A DNA stretch of 64,000 nucleotides from JADCRZ01 sp037718865 (GTDB taxonomy: Bacteria; Bacteroidota; Bacteroidia; Chitinophagales; Chitinophagaceae): NCBI GenBank assembly GCA_037718865.1, contig JBBJMP010000010.1, positions 190,991 through 254,990 on the forward strand, given 5' to 3'. Shown in pieces: positions 17,638-26,340 of this stretch. The notes beneath the pieces are model-generated. The model did no database searches, was not told where the DNA came from, and saw only the letters and a list, made by a program, of their open reading frames with translations. Each line of letters begins with the position of its first letter. Within the stretch, counting starts at the first letter, position 1. A program made the translations under genes and the position numbers.

Positions 17638-17665
17638 GGCCGCACTAAACCTGCGGCCTTTTTTT
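17638..17665 (+). terminator. Rho-independent terminator
   Basis: A perfect 7-bp stem GGCCGCA / TGCGGCC around a 7-base loop (CTAAACC) is followed by seven Ts. It is oriented for plus-strand transcripts and separates them from the convergent receptor gene. Confidence 0.85.
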
Positions 17666-17704
17666 GTTATCGAATATTTAAATCAGGTTTTATTCTGGAA
17701 AATT

Positions 17705-17724
17705 CCCATTTGCATATCTGCACA
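17705..17724 (-). repeat. Short octamer array after the receptor stop
   Basis: On the minus strand the stop TAA of the receptor gene is followed at once by TGTGCAGA and TATGCAAA, then TGGG. These are two units of the octamer family seen at 10725, 10996 and 37810. It is the shortest copy in the window. Confidence 0.55.
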
Positions 17725-20703
17725 TTAATCATTGTTCCTTCGGTTCATTCCGTCCATTCTTCTTTCGTTACCTCCGCCTTCTCTTCTCATTTCCAAATTA
17801 CGCTGGTTTTGATTCGCACCACCACCTGCACGATTCAGGTTATAGGTGAACGTCAGCATAAAATAACGTCGTAACACCACCGTACGTGTATCCACAATAT
17901 AGTTTTCTCCTATGGTACGGTCAATATTTCGGTTTTGATTCAATATATCATTAACTGAAAACTTCAATTCTCCATTTTTCTTTTTAAATAACTGCCTGGC
18001 AAAACTCGCGTGCCACAACGGAACATTCTGATTAAAGCCATCTGCCCGGCCGCTGTTTATCAAATAATCGAAGTTAGTGGCAAGCACAAAATTCCAGGGA
18101 AGGAAATAGCTGATATCTGTTGAATACGTTTGAGAAAAGTATTGATTATCCTGGTTTTGGCTTAATTTCTGGCTCTGGCCATTGGTTTGCCCTCCACTGT
18201 ACTTAACATTATTATAAGAAACACTGGCATTAAGACCAAAGTTCAGCTTCTCCTTAATATCCATATTCACCCCTATCCGCTGTCTTACAGTAATTGAGCT
18301 GGTATTGTTTTTTTGTTTATACAGCAGGCTCACGTCCTTGTTGTAGTTGATTGTGTTACTGAAGTTGATACTGCTCCCCTTTAAGCCTTTGCGAAGCGGA
18401 ATTCCTACAGTTATTGATGAAAAAGCATTATAGGCACCGTTCAGGTTTACCGGCCTGATAAACTGTACCCCTCGGCCCCTGGCAGTATCAAAACCTATAC
18501 TGTTAACGATCTTGTTAGAAGTCTGGTTGAAATTAAGGTTAACATTTAAAAACCGGAAAGTAGTAGAATTAAATGTGTTGTAACTGGCATTGACATTATT
18601 GCTGAACTCCTGCTTCAGATTCGGATTACCCTGTACGGTTCGCAAACTGTTGGTTTCATCTCTGACATCCTGTAACTGGTTGACACTGGGTTGGTTTGTA
18701 CGCCCCCTGTAATTAATGCGCAGATTTTTACTCTTGCTGAAATTATAATTATAATTAGCAGTTGGAAAGAAATTGATAAAGCTCTGCTTGTAATTTATGG
18801 ATGAATCCTTGCCGTTAACCCGGAAGATTGCCCGGATACTTTTACTTTCGAGATCTGAAGACTGCATGGCACCTCCCAGCTGTAATCCTGATTTAGCAGT
18901 TTGAATCCTGAAGTTTAATCCTACCCGGTGCGCCAGAAAATCGTTTTCAAAGTAATTGGTCTGTTGGAGGTTAAGGCTGTCATAGCGCTTTGATCCGATA
19001 TTATAATTATAGGCTATCCGATCGGAGGTACTGTTATTATCGGTGTAGGCATAATTGAACTCCAGGATCTTATTTTTGCCGATGGGCTCTGTGTAAGAAG
19101 CACTTAATACGTTATTGTTTGACTTGGTTTCCTGACTGCTTTCAAAATCCTGGTTACGGGTGCTATCTATAAAACCGTTTGGATTATAAAAGACAAGCGG
19201 GTTGTAGTTTGTTCCTTTACCGTCACTCGTATTTGTTGAATTGAACCATCCCAGGGTTAGCGTGCGGCCCAGTTTACCGAACTTGCGCCGGTACAAGAGA
19301 TTATTATTCAGGCTAACGCCTTCCCTTTCACTGGTATTGCGGCTTATTCCACTTAGTGCAAGATAATTTAATCCGGGTTGTGTTGTCCGGGTGGAAGATG
19401 TGTCATAACTATTCCTTGCGGAATTCTGTAGCGTAAGACTGGGTGTAAACAGGATGGAGTTATTGGAATCTATATAATATTCCATGCGGAGGTTTACCCG
19501 GTGGTTTTTATTCATACTTACGGTTTCGCTTGACTGGGTTTGATAAGTCACCGAATCCCTGGGGAAAAAGGTCTGTCGTAAGCTGGACTCACTTGTTTTG
19601 TTCTCGGATTCAGAATAAAAATAGCTTCCCGCAATGTCTAGTTTACTGCCAATTTTATCTGTATAGTTAATGCCCACATTCGTTGCGCGGGTAATGCCGT
19701 TACCACCTCCGCTAAAGCCACCGCTTCCACCTCGTCCTCCGCTTCCACGACCGCCACCTCCGAAATTATTACCGCCTCCGCTAAATCCGCCACCTCCGCC
19801 ACCACTAAAACCACCGCTTCCAAAGCCACCCATGTTTCCAACTATATCGTTGAAATTAAAGGTTTGACGGTTAAGATTATTAGAACCTGAAACAAGGGAA
19901 ATGCGCCTGGTATCGTTGAAATAATTAGCCGTTAAACTGGCCAGATACCTGCTATCCGTGCCTCCGCCGACTGTAGCCCTTCCAAAATAACCCTTCCTCT
20001 TCGCTTTTTTTAGTTTTATGTTAATCGTTTTTGCACGGCTTCCATCATCTATACGGCTGAATTTAGCCTGGTCGCTCATATCATCGAACACCTGAACCGA
20101 TTCGATCATATCTGCCGTAATATTCTTAGTGGCCATTTTGGGATCGGTTCCAAAAAATTCTTTTCCATCAACGTATACTTTCTGAATGTCTTCCCCCTGA
20201 GCCTTTATATTGCCATCCTTATCTACTTCAACCCCCGGCAATTTTTTCAGAAGGTCCTCCGCCGATGAGTTGGGCACCGTTTTGAAGGCACCTGCCCTGA
20301 ATTCTACCGTGTCTTTTTTAACTATAATCGGAGCACCTTCTACGACGACCTCCTCCAGCAGGGTCGTTCTTTTGTCAAGATGAATGATGCCCAGATCAAG
20401 TATATTTTTTCCCCTGCTGATGGTAATTTTGCGGCTCTGGTTTGCAAAGCCCTGAAAAGTAATGAGCAGGCGGTAAGTGCCCGTGTCAAGGTCTTTGACC
20501 TCGAATTCGCCTTTGGCGTTTGATAATGAAAAGGAAACCAGGGATGAGTCGAGTAAGTTCAGAACGGAAACAGTAGCCTCTGCAAGTGATTCTTTAGACA
20601 GTGTATCAGTTAATTTTCCTTTTACGGAGCCATTTACTTTAGTTTGAGCCAGGCCTGACACAAAGCTACCAAGCAGAATCAACAACACCAGAGGATATTT
20701 CAT
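17725..20703 (-). CDS. TonB-dependent receptor-like outer-membrane beta-barrel protein with glycine-rich insert
   Basis: A 992-residue outer-membrane protein of the OMP_b-brl_3 type. The signal peptide (MKYPLVLLILLGSFVSGLA|Q) precedes a CarboxypepD_reg-like domain (about 25-115), a plug-like region (about 120-240; NSSAEDLLKKLPGVEVDKDG, VYVDGKEFFGTDPK) and a barrel. An unusual segment at about 290-342 is almost all Gly with Ser, Phe and Arg, and would be a flexible surface loop. The C-terminus is hydrophilic (RREGGGNERRMDG) and lacks a final aromatic residue, which is common in this group. The ligand is unknown. It is transcribed alone and convergent to the terminator at 17638. Confidence 0.88.
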   Translation of the reverse strand: MKYPLVLLILLGSFVSGLAQTKVNGSVKGKLTDTLSKESLAEATVSVLNLLDSSLVSFSLSNAKGEFEVKDLDTGTYRLLITFQGFANQSRKITISRGKNILDLGIIHLDKRTTLLEEVVVEGAPIIVKKDTVEFRAGAFKTVPNSSAEDLLKKLPGVEVDKDGNIKAQGEDIQKVYVDGKEFFGTDPKMATKNITADMIESVQVFDDMSDQAKFSRIDDGSRAKTINIKLKKAKRKGYFGRATVGGGTDSRYLASLTANYFNDTRRISLVSGSNNLNRQTFNFNDIVGNMGGFGSGGFSGGGGGGFSGGGNNFGGGGRGSGGRGGSGGFSGGGNGITRATNVGINYTDKIGSKLDIAGSYFYSESENKTSESSLRQTFFPRDSVTYQTQSSETVSMNKNHRVNLRMEYYIDSNNSILFTPSLTLQNSARNSYDTSSTRTTQPGLNYLALSGISRNTSEREGVSLNNNLLYRRKFGKLGRTLTLGWFNSTNTSDGKGTNYNPLVFYNPNGFIDSTRNQDFESSQETKSNNNVLSASYTEPIGKNKILEFNYAYTDNNSTSDRIAYNYNIGSKRYDSLNLQQTNYFENDFLAHRVGLNFRIQTAKSGLQLGGAMQSSDLESKSIRAIFRVNGKDSSINYKQSFINFFPTANYNYNFSKSKNLRINYRGRTNQPSVNQLQDVRDETNSLRTVQGNPNLKQEFSNNVNASYNTFNSTTFRFLNVNLNFNQTSNKIVNSIGFDTARGRGVQFIRPVNLNGAYNAFSSITVGIPLRKGLKGSSINFSNTINYNKDVSLLYKQKNNTSSITVRQRIGVNMDIKEKLNFGLNASVSYNNVKYSGGQTNGQSQKLSQNQDNQYFSQTYSTDISYFLPWNFVLATNFDYLINSGRADGFNQNVPLWHASFARQLFKKKNGELKFSVNDILNQNRNIDRTIGENYIVDTRTVVLRRYFMLTFTYNLNRAGGGANQNQRNLEMRREGGGNERRMDGMNRRNND

Positions 20704-20853
20704 ATGTTCAGGGAATGAGTACTTGAATACCGTATTAGATGCTGTTCACCTTTAAAACTTGTGGATCTCCCTTTACATCCATAAAAGGAAAATTTGGTGT
20801 CAATCTGACAATTATTAAGAGATTTTTCAGTTAAGGGGCTTCGATGTATTCAG

Positions 20854-23800
20854 TTAACTGAACAGGTATTCTACGTCTTCCTTAGTGAGGTTTTTTACAA
20901 AACCATCATCATCCGCTATCAGGTCTCTGGCCAGGGATCGCTTCCGGTCCTGCAACTGTAGAATTTTGTCTTCGATGGTGTCTTTACAGATCATCCTGTA
21001 GGCAAAAATATTTTTTGTTTGTCCTATGCGGTGAGTACGGTCTATGGCTTGCTGTTCTACTGCGGGGTTCCACCACGGGTCAACGATGTAGACATAGTCA
21101 GCGGCCGTCAGGTTTAAACCAACTCCTCCCGCCTTTAACGAAATGAGAAATACCCGGCAATCTTCCTGGTTCTGAAAGTTTTGAATGGCTTTTTCACGGT
21201 CCACGGCGGAAGTGCTGCCGTCAAAATATTCAAATTTAACTTCCAGTGCTTTAAGTTTCTCCTTAACCAGGGCCAGCATACCCAGGAATTGGGAAAACAC
21301 CAGTGCCTTATGGTTACTAATATTTTCCGTGATCTCTCTCGCCAATTCCTCAAGCTTGATGGAATGATTGGGATAGGGGTCCGGTTCATTAAGAATGGCA
21401 GGTGAGTCACAGATCTGTCGCAGCTTCATCAGGCCCTGCAGGATGGTCAACTGCGATTTCTGAATACCCTGCGAATCGATCACTCCCAGTATTTTATCCC
21501 GGTAATCATTGCGATAAGCTTCATAGATCTTTCGCTGCTCGTCCTCCATTTCACAAAACAGGATGGTTTCGGTTTTTTCGGGTAGGTCTTTGGCTACTTG
21601 TTCTTTCGTTCTCCGAAGAATAAAAGGGAACAATAATTTACGGAGGTGATCTTTTCTATCCGGTTCACCGAACTTGTCGATAGGGATAGCAAATTCATGC
21701 CGGAAAAATTCCAGGCTTCCAAGCATTCCCGGGTTTAGAAAATTCATTTGTGCAAAAATATCGAAGGTGTTATTCTGCAAAGGAGTACCGCTCATACACA
21801 GCTTGTGCTTGGCCTTCAGCAAACCGGCGGCGCGGGTTACCTTGCTCGAGGGGTTTTTTATAGCCTGCGATTCATCCAGGATCACGTAATCAAATTCATT
21901 TTCAACCAGTAATTTGATATCACTTCTTAATGTGCCATAAGTGGTAATGATGATATTAAATTGCCTGAGCACGTCCTTACTCCTGGTGCGATCACCGCCA
22001 TGATGTATGAGCCAGGTTAAGTGCTGTGTAAACTTTTTGATCTCATTCTCCCAGTTAAACATCAGCGTGGTTGGGCAGACAACCAGTGCATTTAATGTCC
22101 CATGGGTTTGTTTATAGTGCTGCAGGAAGGATAACGCCTGCACGGTTTTACCCAAACCCATATCGTCGGCAAGTATTCCCCCCCATTTGACTTCGCTGAG
22201 GTAATTCAGCCATTGAAAACCAAAAGACTGATAAGGGCGTAAAACATGTTGAAGGTTGGCGGGCGGATCTATTTCCCGTATGCTTTTAAACCCACGCAGG
22301 CGATCATACTTTTCTTCCAGTTTAATAAACAATTCTTCTTCGTTCCGGTTATCGTACAGCTCATCTATCACACTCATGTGATACTTGGAAAGTTTCAACT
22401 CATTGAGCTTCCCTTCCCCGACCCTGAATAACAGTGAGTATTTTTTTATCCACTCTTCCGGCAGAATACCCAGTGTTCCGTCATTCAGCTGCACAAATTG
22501 CTGTTTATTTGCCAATGCACGCTTAACCTCAGCTATGGTTACCTGCTGATCACCGAATACAATGTCTACCTTGGCATCAAACCAATCCGTATTACTGCTG
22601 ATATGGATTTTGGTTTGCGGTTTGGCAGTATTAAAACGAAAATTCTTTAATGCCTCAAAGCCGAACACAGGCACTTTCATGTCCTTCATTGCATCAACAA
22701 AAAGAAAAAACCAGTTATTGCGCAATACTTCGCTGCCTTTCAAAACAAGATTGTGCGAGCCTTCCGGTTTTATAAAGTTGGAGTGAAGGGCCTCCAGCCT
22801 GGAAATGAATTCAGTTTCCGTTGCTTTATTCCGGTGAACAATAAGCACCTTATCTCCGTTGGGGATGACGATCTCATCTTTATCCCCTGATTTAGTGTCA
22901 AAACCCTTGTAGGAAAATACGGGTTGAAACACCAGGAAATCACCCTTTTCCTGCAACAATAGTTTTTTTTCAGGCTCTCCATCCTTGATCTGGGTAATCA
23001 GGTTTCTGTCAAATTCCACCTGGTACCGTTTTGCCAGCGGCAGTACATAAGATTTTAATTGAGCCGGCCAATCTTCCTGGTTGATACTCATAACTCCCCG
23101 GCTGGCGAAAGGCTCTATGGTGTTTACATCATCTGCTTCCGACCACAGATACAGGTTTTCCTTGTAAAAAAACATCAGGTTGCTGTTAAGCTGGTTGGCA
23201 CTGATACTCATCTCGTGCCCATTGATCCTGACCCAGCAACTGATCTCATAGGCATTCTCCCGGATCATAATTTTAAAGTGAGGAACGATGGTGTCAGGTA
23301 CAATGCCTACTGTGCGCAGACTATCCGTTTTGAATGGTTTGTGCCCATTCAGATAAAACACAAAGGGATTAGTGGCAACGTCTCCGAAGAGCTTCTTTAA
23401 TTTGGGGTGAAGATATTCAACCATCAGGCTCTTGGTTTCACCAGGCAGCTCGTCTGTTTCATGGTGAATGATGTTTTCCCAGATGCCACTGAAGGGAGAA
23501 TTACGATTCAGGTATTTAGTAACCTCCCCTTCCTGGATGCGCCGCAACGCGGGTACCAGTTGCTTGTCTTCTTCCATTAATACGTCTGTATTTATGAATT
23601 TTAAAAGATCCAGCTTTTCTATTTTACCTATAAAATTTTTCTGTTCTTCATCGCTCTCCCCCTGTATGGCCTCTACCCAGAACCCGGGGTAAGACTTGTA
23701 ATTCAGATTAAATACCACACCAACCCGCAGGGCAGGCCCCGTTATGATTGCTTCCTGTTCGTCCTGCACCTGCATTGCCAGTTCGGCCGGTTTAGGCCTG

Positions 23801-24606
23801 TTTATCGAGATGGGATTGATCCTTTTAATTGACGTATCAAGCACCCTCAAAAAGGGCTTACCCTCTTTATAAGTAAATTCAAATTTTCCCTTTAGTTCAT
23901 CGTTTAACGTATATCCGTATGCTTCAAGCAGTTTGTTCTTTTCTTTATCCCAACTGCGTATAGAATCAAAATAATGCGGTCCGTACGCTTTGAGCAATTG
24001 AAGAATGACGATTACTTTAGGGAGACATAAAGGATGGGCCGCATCTTCATAATCGCAACTGGTATCAAAATTACGTTCTTCATTTTTTCGGATGACAACA
24101 GCATATTTCTTATCGTCCAGTTCTACCCATGCTTTAACCATTTCATCTTTTGCCAATTCAATGTCAGCCTGTTTGGTAAGCAGGTATTCCTCTGCTTCCG
24201 TATATGTTTGGGCCGAGCATAATAGTTTGATCGTTTTCAGATCAATGTATTTCATTTTTACAACGGTATGCCGCTGGTCGTATACAACCTCTTCTGCCTT
24301 TAATAAGTTCTTGTCAAGTAATTCCTGCAATTGAATAAGGGCAGCCGCCTCATGACGGCAGATATCACTAAGGTTATAAGGACAACTGCAACGTAACGAT
24401 AAGGTTTTAGGGTCGTTAAATTTCTGAATATGAACTTTATAATAAGTGGTATAACTATCATCCTTAACCCGGAATGTTACCGAACCAAGCAGCTCATCAT
24501 ATTCCACCAGTTCTACATAATTAATGGCATGAATTTTCTTCCCTCTGCGGATCACTTCTTCGGTTCCGTTGGTATAAACATATTTTATAAGGTGCGGTAA
24601 TGCCAT
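20854..24606 (-). CDS. SNF2-family DNA translocase with N-terminal SWIM zinc finger
   Basis: A 1250-residue Swi2/Snf2-type ATPase, related to HepA/RapA-like bacterial proteins. The SWIM zinc finger CSCPYNLSDICRHEAAAL lies near residue 75. A long, poorly conserved middle part follows. The helicase core begins near 790: DDMGLGKTVQALSFL (Walker A), a DESQ box (VILDESQAIKNP), SGTPLQNN, and the C-terminal lobe with LVFSQFLGML, LISLKAGGVGLNLTAADYV and DRTHRIGQT. Such enzymes remodel protein-DNA complexes or RNA polymerase, and the SWIM finger suggests DNA or protein binding. It stands alone between a receptor and the M23 gene. The exact cellular role is not known. Confidence 0.9.
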   Translation of the reverse strand: MALPHLIKYVYTNGTEEVIRRGKKIHAINYVELVEYDELLGSVTFRVKDDSYTTYYKVHIQKFNDPKTLSLRCSCPYNLSDICRHEAAALIQLQELLDKNLLKAEEVVYDQRHTVVKMKYIDLKTIKLLCSAQTYTEAEEYLLTKQADIELAKDEMVKAWVELDDKKYAVVIRKNEERNFDTSCDYEDAAHPLCLPKVIVILQLLKAYGPHYFDSIRSWDKEKNKLLEAYGYTLNDELKGKFEFTYKEGKPFLRVLDTSIKRINPISINRPKPAELAMQVQDEQEAIITGPALRVGVVFNLNYKSYPGFWVEAIQGESDEEQKNFIGKIEKLDLLKFINTDVLMEEDKQLVPALRRIQEGEVTKYLNRNSPFSGIWENIIHHETDELPGETKSLMVEYLHPKLKKLFGDVATNPFVFYLNGHKPFKTDSLRTVGIVPDTIVPHFKIMIRENAYEISCWVRINGHEMSISANQLNSNLMFFYKENLYLWSEADDVNTIEPFASRGVMSINQEDWPAQLKSYVLPLAKRYQVEFDRNLITQIKDGEPEKKLLLQEKGDFLVFQPVFSYKGFDTKSGDKDEIVIPNGDKVLIVHRNKATETEFISRLEALHSNFIKPEGSHNLVLKGSEVLRNNWFFLFVDAMKDMKVPVFGFEALKNFRFNTAKPQTKIHISSNTDWFDAKVDIVFGDQQVTIAEVKRALANKQQFVQLNDGTLGILPEEWIKKYSLLFRVGEGKLNELKLSKYHMSVIDELYDNRNEEELFIKLEEKYDRLRGFKSIREIDPPANLQHVLRPYQSFGFQWLNYLSEVKWGGILADDMGLGKTVQALSFLQHYKQTHGTLNALVVCPTTLMFNWENEIKKFTQHLTWLIHHGGDRTRSKDVLRQFNIIITTYGTLRSDIKLLVENEFDYVILDESQAIKNPSSKVTRAAGLLKAKHKLCMSGTPLQNNTFDIFAQMNFLNPGMLGSLEFFRHEFAIPIDKFGEPDRKDHLRKLLFPFILRRTKEQVAKDLPEKTETILFCEMEDEQRKIYEAYRNDYRDKILGVIDSQGIQKSQLTILQGLMKLRQICDSPAILNEPDPYPNHSIKLEELAREITENISNHKALVFSQFLGMLALVKEKLKALEVKFEYFDGSTSAVDREKAIQNFQNQEDCRVFLISLKAGGVGLNLTAADYVYIVDPWWNPAVEQQAIDRTHRIGQTKNIFAYRMICKDTIEDKILQLQDRKRSLARDLIADDDGFVKNLTKEDVEYLFS

Positions 24607-24865
24607 CCTGAATATTGCTGATTATATGAATAAGTCAAATTAACGGAACCCCAATGCTGTTTTACGGTTTAAGGCTGCCTGTTTCAATAAAGGGTTCAGA
24701 AAAGTACAATCTGCAAAAGTAAAGGAAAATTTATGACCTCCGGAAGTTTAAAATGTTGATGGCAACAGAATTCTTATTAACTTAATCTGGCTTTTCCGTT
24801 ACCCGTTTTATAAAAATCAAGTATTAAAAATTTACTGTCACCCTACTTTAGTAGAACGAATACTT

Positions 24866-26197
24866 ATGCGTTTATATCCCGTTCACTGGTTGGCAATCTT
24901 TTTTGCCGGGCTTACTTTTACCGTGTCCTGTTCGACTTCCGGACCCGGCCTTTTCGCCAAAAAAAGTCCTCATGAGCAATATGGTCAACGTATTGACAAC
25001 GCAGGTTTACGGCATACTGCCATGGGCCGATCCTGGTTTGAGGCTGCAGCGCATAGCCTTGCTATGCCCTTAACCATTTCTATCCCTTACCAGGAAACCG
25101 GTTATTTTGCTGCCGAAAATCCAAGGGCAGTAGGTTTGCAATTTAGGGCCCGGCAGGGTGAAAAATTACAGATACGTTTAGATAAAAGACCTGCTCCAGG
25201 CTTTACGCTGTACCTGGATTTATGGGAGCCCCCGGTACAGGGATCAGCGGCGAGGTTGTTGATTGCAGCCGATAGCACCGGCAGCCCTTTGGAATATGAA
25301 ATAAAAAATGACGGGTCATACGTGCTGCGAATTCAACCCGAATTACTAAAAGGCGGAGAATATACGCTTACGATCAGCTCAGGACCTTCCCTGGCTTTTC
25401 CGGTACCTGAGCCTGTAAAAGCAACCATAGGAAGTTTCTGGGGGGTGGGGCGCGACAGAGGCGCCCGTAAACATGAAGGGATCGATATTTTTGCTCCTTT
25501 TCGGACTCCCGTTATTGCATCTGCAGCCGGCAGGGTTACCAGGGTAAATGAAAACAACCTGGGAGGGAAAGTAGTATGGCTGAGGCCAACAAATAAAGAT
25601 TTTACGCTGTATTATGCGCATCTTGATACTCAAATCGTACGTGATGGAGATCTGGTTCAGTCAGGCGATACGGTTGGTCTTATGGGTAATACGGGTAATG
25701 CCAAGAGCACCTCACCCCATCTTCATTTTGGTATTTATGCTGTTGGCGGCGCTGTCGATCCTCTTCCTTTTGTAAATACTGCCAATAAGCGGGCAGAAGT
25801 GGTTAAAGCTTCTATCAACATTCTGGGCAAACGGGTCCGTAGTAGCAAACCAGGCAAGTTATATGAACAACCTGCCGTAAAGGCAGCCTTCATCCCCCTG
25901 GAAGTAAATTCACTGCTTAATGTGGAAGCTGCTACGGCCAACTGGTATAAGGTTGTTTTGCCAGGGGGCCAGAAAGGATTTATCAACGAAACTGCCATCA
26001 GCAGCCTGGATAAACCGCTACGGCGCCTTAGCCTGTCATCCCGGACAGCCTTATTTGATCAGCCGGATAGCCTGGCCGCCCGTAAAGCTTTTTTGCCCGC
26101 CGGAGATCGGGTTAATATTCTCGCCAGCCACTCCCGCTTTTACCTGGTTAGTACAACAGGTGATGAAACTGGCTGGATCATGAAGCAGGGTTTATAA
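24866..26197 (+). CDS. M23-family peptidase lipoprotein with tandem SH3-like domains
   Basis: A predicted envelope endopeptidase acting on peptidoglycan. The signal sequence ends in a lipobox (TVSCSTSG), so it should be lipid-anchored. An N-terminal beta-rich region (about 60-175) precedes the M23 domain, which has HEGID (His 203 and Asp 207) and HLHFG (first His 285), the usual zinc ligands and catalytic His. Two bacterial SH3-like domains follow (about 310-380 and 385-443; GKLYEQPAVKAAF..., RTALFDQPDSLAARKAF...). All the zinc ligands that I can locate are present, so it is likely active and not a degenerate activator of the EnvC type. It is a single gene, start ATG at 24866. Confidence 0.88.
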   Translation: MRLYPVHWLAIFFAGLTFTVSCSTSGPGLFAKKSPHEQYGQRIDNAGLRHTAMGRSWFEAAAHSLAMPLTISIPYQETGYFAAENPRAVGLQFRARQGEKLQIRLDKRPAPGFTLYLDLWEPPVQGSAARLLIAADSTGSPLEYEIKNDGSYVLRIQPELLKGGEYTLTISSGPSLAFPVPEPVKATIGSFWGVGRDRGARKHEGIDIFAPFRTPVIASAAGRVTRVNENNLGGKVVWLRPTNKDFTLYYAHLDTQIVRDGDLVQSGDTVGLMGNTGNAKSTSPHLHFGIYAVGGAVDPLPFVNTANKRAEVVKASINILGKRVRSSKPGKLYEQPAVKAAFIPLEVNSLLNVEAATANWYKVVLPGGQKGFINETAISSLDKPLRRLSLSSRTALFDQPDSLAARKAFLPAGDRVNILASHSRFYLVSTTGDETGWIMKQGL

Positions 26198-26340
26198 ACG
26201 TTTAAGGGAATTTTGGTTGGATGGGCAATTTATCTAAACCGCATAAATAATTTTGCGTGATTAAACGGTCGGTTAAGGTGGATACCCACCTTTTCATCTC
26301 CTGAAAAACCACTATCTTTCTGCTAAACACGAACTGTGTA

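Noticed and set aside
19670..19867. Proline-rich plus-strand frame of 65 codons
   Set aside because: It is the antisense of the glycine-rich insert of the receptor gene; GGN codons read as CCN on the other strand.
25333..25998. Minus-strand frames opposite the M23 lipoprotein
   Set aside because: They are shadows of the plus-strand gene, which has a lipobox and all zinc-binding motifs.
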